From: Hyphomicrobium album
GTDB lineage: Bacteria > Pseudomonadota > Alphaproteobacteria > Rhizobiales > Hyphomicrobiaceae
Direction of reading: 5' to 3'
Length of the DNA: 64,000 nucleotides
Assembly: GCF_009708035.1 (NCBI RefSeq)
Contig: NZ_WMBQ01000001.1
Location: forward strand, 2,113,501 to 2,177,500
In this document: positions 48,245 to 56,223 of the stretch, piece by piece
Layout: each line of letters starts with the position of its first letter
Numbering within the stretch: position 1 is the first letter of the stretch
The notes under the pieces: generated by a model
Database searches by the model: none
The model's input: the letters and a program-made list of their open reading frames with translations, nothing else
Told to the model about the DNA's origin: nothing
Translations under genes and position numbers: made by a program

Positions 48245-49951
48245 ATGTTGCGTCTCATCGCATTCCTTATCGCCATCGCCCTCATCGCCGCCGGCCTTGC
48301 GTGGCTCGCCGACCGTCCCGGCGAGCTCGTCGTGCAATGGCAGGGTTATCAGATAGAGACGAGCGTCTTCCGCGCCATCGTCATTCTGGTGGCGTTCGTC
48401 GCTCTGGCGCTGCTCTGCTGGTCGATTGTCCGCAACATCTGGTACAGCCCCGCCGTCGTCGGCAACGTGCTCAGCAAGCGGCGGCAGAAGCTCGGCATCG
48501 ACGCGCTGTCGAGCGGCATGATCGCGCTCGGCGCCGGCGACAAGGCCGCCGCCATGCGCGCCGCCATCCAGGCGCGCAAGTCGCTGCCCAACGAGCCGCT
48601 GACGCATCTGTTGCGCGCGCAGGCCGCGCAGCTCACCGGCGACCGCACCACCGCGCGCCGCATCTTCGAGGCGATGCTCGCCTCCCCCGACACCGAGCAG
48701 CTCGGCCTGCGCGGCCTGTTCCTCGAAGCGCAGCGCGAAGGTGAGACCGAGGCGGCGCGCCACTTCGCCGAGCGCGCGGTCGCGCTAAACCCCAAGCTTG
48801 CGTGGGCGGTCGATGGACTGTTCGATCTGCAGTGCCGCAACGGCGACTGGGCGGCCGCCCTTGAAACGGTTGCGGTCGCCCGCAAGAACGGCCACATCGA
48901 GCGGGCACAGGCGGATCGCCGCCGTGCCGTCCTGCTCGCGGCGCAGTCGCAAGCCGCCGAGGAGACTGATCCGGAACGGGCGCTGACCCTGGCTCTCGAG
49001 GCGCATGGCCTCGCCCCGAACCTGGTTCCCGCCGCCGCTATCGCCGGTCGCCTGCTCGCTTCGCGCGGAAACACCCCGCGCGCCGCCAAGGTCCTGCAGC
49101 GCACGTGGAGCCGCTCGCCGCAGCCCGACCTCGCTACCGCCTACGCCTATGCGCGCATCGGCGACAGCCCGCGCGACCGGCTCGACCGTGTCCGTCAGCT
49201 CGCCGCCCTCAGCCCCAACTCGCTCGAAGGTCCGATCGCCGTCGCCAACGCCGCCATTGAGGCGCGCCAGTTCGACGAGGCTCGCGCCGCACTCGAGCCG
49301 CTCATTCCCTCGCGCATGACGCAGCGTGTCGCCACGCTGATGGCGCGCATCGAAGGGGAGCAGCACGCCGACAAGGGCCGCGTCCGCGAATGGCTGGCAC
49401 GGGCGGTGAATGCGCCGCGCGACCCGGCCTGGACGGCCGACGGGTACGTCGCCGACCGCTGGATGCCGGTCTCGCCGGTGTCCGGTACGCTCGACGCCTT
49501 CCAGTGGCGGGTGCCGGTCGAGGCGGTCGAGAAGAGCGGGGACGAGGCGCTCGCGAGCAAGCTCGAGGAGCTGGTCGCCCTCGGCAAGCGTCCCGCCGAG
49601 CCGGACGACACGCCGGCGGAGCCACGGCACGAGGAGCCGCCTGCCCCGCGCGTTTCTGCCCACGAGGCCGCGGCTCGCGCCCGAGCCGTCGAACCGCCGA
49701 AGAGCGCCGCGCATCAAGCCAACGTCGAGGATGTCACGACCGTGCCCGCGACCGGTCCGGCTCGTCGCCCCGCCGAGACGGCGGCACCGCGCACCCAACC
49801 GGCCGAAGCCGCAACGACGCCGAGCCGCCGCAAGAAACCGGCAGCCGACGATGCTCACGTCTTTGTTCCGCCCCACGCGCCGGACGATCCCGGCACGGAA
49901 GCGAGCGAGCCGGAGAGTGTCGACGGACCGCTACGCCCGCAGCGGGCCTAG
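48245..49951 (+). CDS. hemY: HemY-type heme-biosynthesis-associated TPR protein
   Basis: ATG 48245 is 13 bases after the mitofilin-like stop. Two membrane helices (LRLIAFLIAIALIAAGLAWL, 2-21; AIVILVAFVALALLCWSIV, 40-58) with the periplasmic loop DRPGELVVQWQGYQIET between them form the HemY N-terminal domain. Tetratricopeptide-like helices fill about 80-440 (HFAERAVALNPKLAWAVDGL, ALTLALEAHGLAPNLVPAA). The tail from about 465 is acidic and Pro/Ala-rich. This is the HemY of the hem operon, not the protoporphyrinogen oxidase that shares the name; its molecular role is not settled. Confidence 0.9.
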   Translation: MLRLIAFLIAIALIAAGLAWLADRPGELVVQWQGYQIETSVFRAIVILVAFVALALLCWSIVRNIWYSPAVVGNVLSKRRQKLGIDALSSGMIALGAGDKAAAMRAAIQARKSLPNEPLTHLLRAQAAQLTGDRTTARRIFEAMLASPDTEQLGLRGLFLEAQREGETEAARHFAERAVALNPKLAWAVDGLFDLQCRNGDWAAALETVAVARKNGHIERAQADRRRAVLLAAQSQAAEETDPERALTLALEAHGLAPNLVPAAAIAGRLLASRGNTPRAAKVLQRTWSRSPQPDLATAYAYARIGDSPRDRLDRVRQLAALSPNSLEGPIAVANAAIEARQFDEARAALEPLIPSRMTQRVATLMARIEGEQHADKGRVREWLARAVNAPRDPAWTADGYVADRWMPVSPVSGTLDAFQWRVPVEAVEKSGDEALASKLEELVALGKRPAEPDDTPAEPRHEEPPAPRVSAHEAAARARAVEPPKSAAHQANVEDVTTVPATGPARRPAETAAPRTQPAEAATTPSRRKKPAADDAHVFVPPHAPDDPGTEASEPESVDGPLRPQRA

Positions 49952-50117
49952 CCGGCGCGGCCGACCCCTATTGTGACAGTCCTTGTCGCAACCTGTCCGA
50001 GCACGGTGGCCGACTTTCCACAACAGTTGCACGTACCCCGCTAACACTTTGAGCGTGCTGGGCGTAGGTTTCGCGCCGCCCGGCGGCGTCGTGCTGCCGG
50101 TGAAACCGGAGACTGCG

Positions 50118-50390
50118 ATGTCGCAAACTTCCATTTCCTTCGTGGCCCTGATCGCCGCCACGCTTCTTGTCGGGCCGGCGGTAGCCGATACGACGGAGGA
50201 CGATGTCAAATGGATCAACCAGTGCATCGCCGACAACAAGAAAGAAGGGGCGACCGAGGACGTGGTTCGCAAATACTGCGTCTGCATGAACAACGCCATG
50301 GCCGACAGCGAGACAAAGTCCATCACTGAATGGGAAAAGACCCATCCGGACGAGACCAAGGCTTGCGACAAGGAAGCGGGCTGGAAGTAA
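50118..50390 (+). CDS. Small cysteine-containing periplasmic protein
   Basis: ATG 50118 follows GGAG at a six-base spacing and gives 90 residues. A signal peptide (SFVALIAATLLVGPAVAD, cleavage near residue 24) precedes a 66-residue mature chain with four cysteines (INQCIADN, RKYCVCMNNAM, KACDKEAGWK), a pattern that could form two disulfides or bind a metal or haem-like ligand. No CxxCH is present. I do not recognise the family. The open frame upstream of 50118 looks non-coding. Confidence 0.7.
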   Translation: MSQTSISFVALIAATLLVGPAVADTTEDDVKWINQCIADNKKEGATEDVVRKYCVCMNNAMADSETKSITEWEKTHPDETKACDKEAGWK

Positions 50391-50459
50391 TTTGAGCGCG
50401 CCTCGCGGGCAATTGTTCAGCCAATCCTGCGAGGCGCCCTACGCGCAGCGGTTAGAGCG

Positions 50460-51107
50460 CTAGGCGCTCGTCTTGGTGGCGTTGGTTGGTAAGTGCTGGA
50501 TGGCGATGCGCATCAATTCCGGCAGCGTGCGCACGCCCAGCTTCGCCTTCAACTGCGCGCTGGTGTTGACGACCGTCTTGTAGCTGACATGCAGCTCCTC
50601 GGCGATCGAGATGTAGGGCTTTCCCTCGGCGATCAGCGACAAGGTCTGCAGCTCTCGCAGCGTCATGCGACTCAACGGATTGCGATCGCCGCGCGCCTCC
50701 ATAAAGGCGATCTGCGAGGCAAGCTCGTGGTTCAGATAAGGTAGACCGTCGCGCACGCGGCGGAATGCCTTCACGAACTCCTCCGATGACGTATCCTTCA
50801 GCAGGTATCCGTTGGCGCCGACCTCCAGCGCCCGGCTGACGATCATGCGATCGGAATGCATGCTGAGCACCAGCACCGGCGTGCGCTCGTCGTGCACGCG
50901 CAGGCGGCGAATGAACGACAGGCCGCCCAACGCACCGGCCTGCATCGACAGATCGACGATGATCATGTCCGGACGCTTCTGCCGGTAGGTGCGGAAGCCT
51001 TCCGACAGGCTGGCCGCGACGAAGATTTCGTCGACCCCCATATCCTCGAGCAGCCGACGGCATCCCTGGATGACGATCGGATGATCGTCGATAACAAGCA
51101 CCTTCAT
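50460..51107 (-). CDS. NarL/FixJ-family response regulator
   Basis: The receiver domain (residues 1-120) has the acidic pocket VIDDHP at 5-10, phosphoacceptor Asp52 in IIVDLSM, the conserved Thr/Ser strand VLVLSMHSD and Lys in YLLKDTS. The C-terminal GerE/LuxR helix-turn-helix spans about 143-205 (RMTLRELQTLSLIAEGK, ISIAEELHVSYKTVVN, LKAKLGVRTLPELMRIA). The start overlaps the stop of the kinase gene by four bases, so they form one two-component operon. The signal and target genes are unknown. Confidence 0.93.
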   Translation of the reverse strand: MKVLVIDDHPIVIQGCRRLLEDMGVDEIFVAASLSEGFRTYRQKRPDMIIVDLSMQAGALGGLSFIRRLRVHDERTPVLVLSMHSDRMIVSRALEVGANGYLLKDTSSEEFVKAFRRVRDGLPYLNHELASQIAFMEARGDRNPLSRMTLRELQTLSLIAEGKPYISIAEELHVSYKTVVNTSAQLKAKLGVRTLPELMRIAIQHLPTNATKTSA

Positions 51108-52555
51108 TTCACGCGGCCTTCCATCACCTTCGTTTCGGCAGCAATTTCACCCTTGCGCGGTTCGAGCGGCACCACCATCGAGACGGTCGTGCCCTGACCC
51201 GGTGCGCTGTCGATGCTGGCGGTGCCCCCGAGACCACCGACCCGCTCGCGCATGGCGGTCATGCCGATGCCCATAGAGGCGCCGGGAGCGAATCCGGCGC
51301 CGTTGTCGCGGATGGTGAGGCGCACCTTGCTCGAGGGCGCCTGCGACCCATTGGGCGCGCCCTGCTCCTCCCGGATATCGATGCTCATGCGCGTTGCCTT
51401 GCCATGCCGCATGGCATTGGTGAGTGCCTCTTGCACGCAGCGGAACAAAGTCAGGTCTACGGCCTCCCCGTAACTGTGCGCAAGGGAACCAATGGCAACG
51501 CTGAATGTCACTTCCGGATGCCGGCGACCAAATCCTGCAACCAGGCTGTCGATCAACTCCGCGAGGGGTATGCGGCCGAGTTCGACGGGGCGCAGCCGCC
51601 GCAGCAGGTCCCGGTTTATGGTCTTCAGCCGCTCGGTGATCGTATGGATCTCGCCGACCCGCTGCTTGACCTGAGCCCCCTGCGCCTCCGGCATCTGGTC
51701 GGCCAGCCGGCCGATGGAGGAGACATTGGCGGTTATGCCGAACAGGCACGGCCCCGCCTCGTCGTGCAGCTCGTTTGCTACCTGGCGGCGCTCGTCCTCC
51801 TGCACCTCGATGACGTGGCCGTAGAGGCGGCTGTTCTCCGCCCGCGCCTTCTCGAGCGCCTCGGCGAGCGTATTGAAGCGCGAGGCAATGACTGCCAGCT
51901 CGCGCACGCGCGGCTCGGCAAGCCGCGTCCCGTAGCGGCCGTCCTCCAGCTCCTGCATCCCGCCGGCCAGATTGACCAGCGGATTGAGCAGCCTCCCGAG
52001 CACGATGTAGAGCAGCGCCAGCATCATCGCCGTGATGGCGAGCCAGATTACGGCGCGCCGCGACACCTCCTCCCACACCTCGCCGAGCTCATCGCGCGGC
52101 TCGCCCACGATGTGGATCGTGCCCATCCGGTTGTCGCCCAGCATCACGCGGATCTCGCGCGTGCCGACGCTCGGTCCGACCAGATTTGTGAACCACTGAG
52201 GCGCCCGCTCCGGATGCTCGAACAGACGCCGCTCCACCTGCTCGTCCGGCGCGATTTGCATCAGGTCGCCCTGCTCATCGCTGATCAGGATGCGCGAATG
52301 GCGCACGTACTTGAGCTGCTCGGGCATCACCTTGCGCAGGTCATCGATGTGATTGTCGGCGGCGAGGCGCTTGACCAGGTCGTTGACCAGCTGGAGGGAA
52401 AGCTCCATCGATGCGTTGACCTCCACCTCGACGCGGCCACGCGCGTCGTAGACGGCGAGCGCCACGGAGAGCAGCACGGCGCTTACGCTGATGATCGAGA
52501 TGGAGATCATCAGCTGCCACCGGACCGGAAGGTCGTTCCACCACTGTCGATGCAT
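51104..52555 (-). CDS. NarX/UhpB-type sensor histidine kinase
   Basis: The protein has two membrane helices (about 13-35 and 167-188) that bracket a periplasmic sensor of about 130 residues, followed by HAMP (about 188-240), a HisKA_3 dimerisation helix with His264 in RRQVANELHDEAGPCL, and a HATPase domain (about 340-470; NAMRHGK, NGAGFAPGASMGIGMTAMRERV). The layout is that of kinases paired with NarL-type regulators. The cognate regulator follows with a four-base overlap. The sensor domain is not one I recognise. Confidence 0.92.
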   Translation of the reverse strand: MHRQWWNDLPVRWQLMISISIISVSAVLLSVALAVYDARGRVEVEVNASMELSLQLVNDLVKRLAADNHIDDLRKVMPEQLKYVRHSRILISDEQGDLMQIAPDEQVERRLFEHPERAPQWFTNLVGPSVGTREIRVMLGDNRMGTIHIVGEPRDELGEVWEEVSRRAVIWLAITAMMLALLYIVLGRLLNPLVNLAGGMQELEDGRYGTRLAEPRVRELAVIASRFNTLAEALEKARAENSRLYGHVIEVQEDERRQVANELHDEAGPCLFGITANVSSIGRLADQMPEAQGAQVKQRVGEIHTITERLKTINRDLLRRLRPVELGRIPLAELIDSLVAGFGRRHPEVTFSVAIGSLAHSYGEAVDLTLFRCVQEALTNAMRHGKATRMSIDIREEQGAPNGSQAPSSKVRLTIRDNGAGFAPGASMGIGMTAMRERVGGLGGTASIDSAPGQGTTVSMVVPLEPRKGEIAAETKVMEGRVK

Positions 52556-52888
52556 GTGTCGGGATTTCTTGGCGTGAGGGCGCTAGGCGAAGTCTACGTC
52601 ACAATCTGCCTTACGCGGGGCGGCGGATGTCGGGCAGGTGAATTCGCGCTGGCTTGGCCGGGAGACTTTCCCGGCCGCCTCGGGCTGCTGTTCCCGTAAG
52701 GCGGCCGGCGGCGCACCGCGGCCCAGAGCACCTTTCGGCGGGGCGGGAGGCACTCGCGGACCTTGAATGGCCCCCGAACTTGGTCTATTCCGCTCGCTCC
52801 CGGGCTGCTCGAGGCCGAGCGCCGGGTCTTCGGCTGTTCTCGATTACCTCGGTGCACGGCACCTAAGGTGTTGTTTAAGCAGAAGAAA
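52556..52888. other. Intergenic stretch before the tRNA gene
   Basis: These 333 bases separate the kinase start from the tRNA. They should contain the leftward promoter of the two-component operon and the rightward promoter of the tRNA. Short frames present carry no coding signal. No repeat or terminator with a T-tract was found. Confidence 0.5.
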
Positions 52889-52964
52889 GCCGCAATAGCT
52901 CAGTCGGTAGAGCACGTCATTCGTAATGACGGGGTCGGGGGTTCGATTCCCTCTTGCGGCACCA
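52889..52964 (+). tRNA. tRNA-Thr (anticodon CGU)
   Basis: The 76 bases fold into a full cloverleaf. The acceptor arms GCCGCAA and TTGCGGC pair, the D stem is GCTC/GAGC, the anticodon stem CGTCA/TGACG closes the loop TTCGTAA with anticodon CGT, and the T arm is GGGGG-TTCGATT-CCCTC. The discriminator A and CCA are encoded (52961-52964). The anticodon reads the threonine codon ACG. Confidence 0.96.
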
Positions 52965-53017
52965 CTACTTAGCTTCTTTTGAGCGACACCCTTTGTGACT
53001 TTGGCCGGAATCTGAAG

Positions 53018-53932
53018 TCACAGCGCGCAGCAGCTTAGGTTCCGGACCTTCCGCCAAAGTCGCCTTCCAGCGATGCGTAGTCGCCGCCCCCAGCGGCTGC
53101 GCTTGAGGCGCTCGTCGGGGAGTGGGACGAACATGCCCAACCATTCTGTGTAACCTTCTGCACGTGGCATGAGCCCACCAGCTTCGGCGGCTGCGAAGCT
53201 TGGCGTCGTCATCCGCGGAGCGGTGATTCCGAATTCCTTTTTGAGGGCGGCCCTATATCGCTCCCCATGCACCGCCACGTCCTCGATGAAAAGCTTGCTA
53301 TAAAAGATGCAATTGTCGAGCTGTTGGGGGATTGCCTCCATGAATGAGGCGTAGCGCGCATCAACACTGCCCTCGCCATCGGGGTGTGCGAAGTACCACT
53401 GCACCCGCTCTTGATGAGTATGAGGCGCGGTGGTTCTAAACTCCTCAATGCACTTGTTTCGCTCCCGGATAGAACCATTCAGGGAGTGCGCATTAGCGAT
53501 GAGGGTGAACACCGTTGCAGAGGGCCGTGTCGGGAGTGACAGCTTTTCTGAAGCTACCAGTTGCAGCCGGTCCAGCGGCAGCACTAGCTCCTCAAGAGTG
53601 TTCAACTCCATCGGTACGTGAAATTCTGCATTGGGTGGGTTCAAACCGCTTCGTTGTCGGTCTTCGAAGGCCCCAAACTCATTGCGAAGCCGCACATACC
53701 CTTGCGCCATGCCTCTTACGTGCTGAGCCTTAAGACTCAGCGACGTGTTAGCGATAAACAGCGCGAGAGCTATCGCCGAGTTTGCATGACGTACTTCGTC
53801 TCGCAGACGTTCGCGCCTGGCGCCTCGTTCAACAATTCGCTGAGCGAAGTAGGCGCCGGCCCAAGCTCCTGCGCCAGCGCCGAGCAGTGAAGTCACAAAG
53901 GTAGAGTTCAATATGTTGGCGATCATTCCCAT
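53018..53932 (-). CDS. Hypothetical protein with N-terminal membrane anchor
   Basis: The 304-residue product has a hydrophobic N-terminus (FVTSLLGAGAGAWAGAYFAQ, about 12-31) followed by a charged helical region (RIVERGARRERLRDEVRHANSAIALALF) and a long soluble part without recognised motifs; the C-terminus is very basic (RSRWGRRLRIAGRRLWRKVR). A single membrane helix plus a helical body resembles many phage- or island-borne proteins of unknown function. It lies just beyond a tRNA gene and is less GC-rich than the core genes, so horizontal acquisition is possible. No function can be given. Confidence 0.65.
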   Translation of the reverse strand: MGMIANILNSTFVTSLLGAGAGAWAGAYFAQRIVERGARRERLRDEVRHANSAIALALFIANTSLSLKAQHVRGMAQGYVRLRNEFGAFEDRQRSGLNPPNAEFHVPMELNTLEELVLPLDRLQLVASEKLSLPTRPSATVFTLIANAHSLNGSIRERNKCIEEFRTTAPHTHQERVQWYFAHPDGEGSVDARYASFMEAIPQQLDNCIFYSKLFIEDVAVHGERYRAALKKEFGITAPRMTTPSFAAAEAGGLMPRAEGYTEWLGMFVPLPDERLKRSRWGRRLRIAGRRLWRKVRNLSCCAL

Positions 53933-53959
53933 GATCTTCCCGTCACCTCGGACACGAAC

Positions 53960-54165
53960 CTATCTCGACACGCCATCGGATTTCGGCAGCGCAGACCCAT
54001 GCGCCTCCTTCGGCGGCTTCCGCGTGAACTCCCACTTCGCCAGCTTCTGCAGCACCCGCGCGCGCCGAGCTGGTAACACGCCTCGATCGGCAGCTTCACG
54101 CCGGCGCGCTTGAGCCCGTATCCCAGGTCGAAGATCGGCTCGTCGTCGGGCGTGCGGTTGGGCAT
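53960..54165 (-). pseudogene. Small gene disrupted by a GC-repeat frameshift
   Basis: ATG 54165 opens MPNRTPDDEPIFDLGYGL...EACYQLGAR and then meets the tract GGCGCGCGCGGG (about 54056-54067). Removing one GC unit restores a smooth frame continuing VLQKLAKWEFTRKPPKEAHG to TAG at 53960, 67 residues in all. As given, the frame instead runs into arginine/serine-rich nonsense. The restored frame ends 28 bases before the hypothetical membrane protein's start. It may be a real mutation, a phase-variable tract or a sequencing error. I do not recognise the family. Confidence 0.6.
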
Positions 54166-54326
54166 GACCTCACATTAGTTCTCTTTATGTTCTGGTCAAG
54201 ATCAAGCAACACCACCCGGGCGTGCACACCTATTCCCCTTCCGGCGTTACCGCGCGCTTCGTGGTGAAGCGCGAATCGCGATTCCGTCTCCGCGTGTTTT
54301 GCAAAGCCATTTTGAGGGGACGGCCC

Positions 54327-54713
54327 ATGACGAGATTGCTTATCGCTATTGCGCTACTTCCCATCGCCGCAGGTTGCGCCGGACCCGAGCTAGTTGCGGT
54401 TCGTACCGATGGGCAGCGCATCGCTGCCAGCCCCATGTTGCGGCAGAACTACGAGGCCGATCGGACGGTGTGTCTCGGCGAAACGCAGAAGGCGAATCTC
54501 ACCCGGACTCCAAACTACTACGGAGGCTTTGCCGCGATCGCCAAGCAGGCCGAACAAGATCAGGCCGCCAGCGACGTGTTCGCAGGCTGCATGGCCCAGA
54601 AGGGATACGCGATGGTGGAGAAGGAGAAGGCGGACGCCAAGATTGCGGAGTACGGCGCGACCGCGCAAGCCATCGCCCAAGAGAAGCAGATGATGACCGG
54701 CTCAGTCCGGTAG
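54327..54713 (+). CDS. Small putative lipoprotein
   Basis: ATG 54327 follows GAGGGGA at a suitable distance; the open frame begins earlier but without coding features. The 128-residue product has a signal peptide with lipobox LLPIAAGCAG (Cys17), then YEADRTVCLGETQKANL, YYGGFAAIAKQAEQDQAA, VFAGCMAQKGYAMVEKEKAD and a helical C-terminus. The C-x(n)-GCMAQKGY arrangement recurs in small alphaproteobacterial envelope lipoproteins of unknown role. It is a single gene. Confidence 0.7.
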   Translation: MTRLLIAIALLPIAAGCAGPELVAVRTDGQRIAASPMLRQNYEADRTVCLGETQKANLTRTPNYYGGFAAIAKQAEQDQAASDVFAGCMAQKGYAMVEKEKADAKIAEYGATAQAIAQEKQMMTGSVR

Positions 54714-55148
54714 CCATTGCGGCGTGCCGTCAGCTTAACGGCGCTCCATCTTCTCAAAACGATCCTTGTTCGCTTCCTTCCACGCCGGGCACTTCGTCTT
54801 GATCCAATCGGTGCTGCGGCCTGAGCAGTACTCTCTCTCTGGGCTGGCCGTTCAGATCAGGCCCAATCAGCGCACATCAGATCGACGCGCGCCAACTGAC
54901 ACTCGGGGCCAGGAGCAGACTTCGTCACTGCACCGGCGGGCAAGTGAGTTCCCGGAAAGGGACATTGGGTTGGCGTTCCACAACCCCGCGATCGGGGGTT
55001 CAGCCGTCGCCCGAGTGCCGGGGTCGCTCCCTCCGTGCGCAACCCGGCGACCGTTTGCTTTCCGCAACCAGCAACGCAAAAGGGCGGTCGCATGCGGCCG
55101 CCCCGGAGTTCTCTCGAATGTGTGTCGGCGCGCAAGTAGCGCGTCAGT
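54714..55148. other. Intergenic stretch with a CT dinucleotide run
   Basis: These 435 bases hold no gene I can support. Several minus-strand fragments look partly coding by composition, but they are interrupted by stops and no frame has a ribosome-binding site. A short (CT)n run lies near 54,830-54,840. No RNA gene or hairpin with a T-tract is visible. Confidence 0.45.
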
Positions 55149-55304
55149 TCACTTCGACATGGTGCATGTCATGGTCTTTTCGTCCCACGTGCCCTTGGCC
55201 TTCTCGCAGTCGGCCTTGGTCGTTGGTGCTGGATCCTGGGCAAACGCCGGAGCTGTGAATGCTGTTGCAAGAGTCAAAACCAGAAGCGAGATGACAGTCT
55301 TCAT
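55149..55304 (-). CDS. 51-residue secreted protein
   Basis: ATG 55304 comes six bases after GGAGGA, a near-perfect ribosome-binding site, which decides the start over the longer open frame. The product is a signal peptide (MKTVISLLVLTLATAFTAPA, cleavage after AFA near residue 22) followed by a 29-residue mature peptide ending TKADCEKAKGTWDEKTMTC-TMSK. The two cysteines spaced 14 residues apart (C-x14-C) occur in many tiny alphaproteobacterial periplasmic peptides. Function unknown. Confidence 0.75.
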   Translation of the reverse strand: MKTVISLLVLTLATAFTAPAFAQDPAPTTKADCEKAKGTWDEKTMTCTMSK

Positions 55305-55459
55305 GGTGATTCCTCCAAATGGAGTTCTCGTCATTGCCCCGCCGGCGCAGAAACGGGTCACGCCAACTAAAGGTTCCAAATGAACACATGTGGCGCGCCC
55401 GCGGGCGCCGGGGAGCGTCTATCTGGCGGAGATGCGTCGGCTGGTGTCCTGAACCTCGC

Positions 55460-56032
55460 TTAGGAGATCTTGCTGAGCAGCTCAGGGAATTCGTGGGTGC
55501 CCATATCGGAAATTGTGTAGTGACCCTTGCCGGGCAGATGAACGACGTCTCCGGCTAGCGCCGCGTGATAGATTGCGAGACTCTTCTTTCCATCGTCCTT
55601 CTCGGTATCCGAGGTGAACATGAGAATCCGGCGCACACGGCGCTTGATCGTCTCATCAATAGGATAATCGTAAAACGCCTTCCGTTTGGCATCTCCCGCC
55701 CTGGGTATCTTCCACGGCGCGACGAGCACGAGCGTGTCGATCTTCCGCTTCGACTCGCCAAGCCAACGGACGAGAAATGCGCATCCGCAGCTATGACCGA
55801 TCAGGATCGTCCGCTCCGAAACGGGATGCTTCTCGAATTCCTGCCGGAAGTTCGTGTAGTCGGGCGCCCACGGGTTCGGCATGAGCGGCGTGAGCGTCGG
55901 AATATTCCGTTCGATCAGCCTTTCCCGCACCCACGGCATCCAATGCTGGTCATAGGATCGCGTCTCGACATGAAGCTCTCCTTCGGGACCTGCGGGACAG
56001 CCATGGACGATGATGCAATTGCGCTCGGGCAT
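55460..56032 (-). CDS. RBBP9/YdeN-family alpha/beta hydrolase
   Basis: This 190-residue serine hydrolase has the short-chain layout of the RBBP9/YdeN family: N-terminal CIIVHGCPAGPEG, WMPWVRERLIERN, PNPWAPDYTNFRQEFEKH, nucleophile elbow ILIGHSCGCAFLVRWL with Ser81, and the terminal His in LPGKGHYTISDMGTHEFPELL. The acidic residue is probably in MFTSDTEKDD. The substrate is unknown. It is a single gene, with no close partner on either side. Confidence 0.88.
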   Translation of the reverse strand: MPERNCIIVHGCPAGPEGELHVETRSYDQHWMPWVRERLIERNIPTLTPLMPNPWAPDYTNFRQEFEKHPVSERTILIGHSCGCAFLVRWLGESKRKIDTLVLVAPWKIPRAGDAKRKAFYDYPIDETIKRRVRRILMFTSDTEKDDGKKSLAIYHAALAGDVVHLPGKGHYTISDMGTHEFPELLSKIS

Positions 56033-56223
56033 GCGCGTCGGTCCTGATGTTCAGATTGCTCGATCTCTATCCACGTGCACAAATCGGCGCCAAGGTGGCG
56101 GGCTCAGTAGGACTGATGGACAGTGGACACCCCAGTGTCGGCTCCGCAATATCAATTGCAGTGCGTTCAGGTGCCATTCAAGATTGATCCTTGAAACTTC
56201 TCGCTTAATGCGAGGATCAGATC

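Noticed and set aside
54734-54856. Minus-strand fragment ending in KEANKDRFEKMERR that looked like a gene C-terminus.
   Set aside because: The frame is short, has a stop just upstream, no start codon and no ribosome-binding site; other parts of the gap read in different frames.
52889-56032. Possible integrated element at tRNA-Thr.
   Set aside because: No integrase, no second copy of the tRNA 3' end and no mobility gene was seen.
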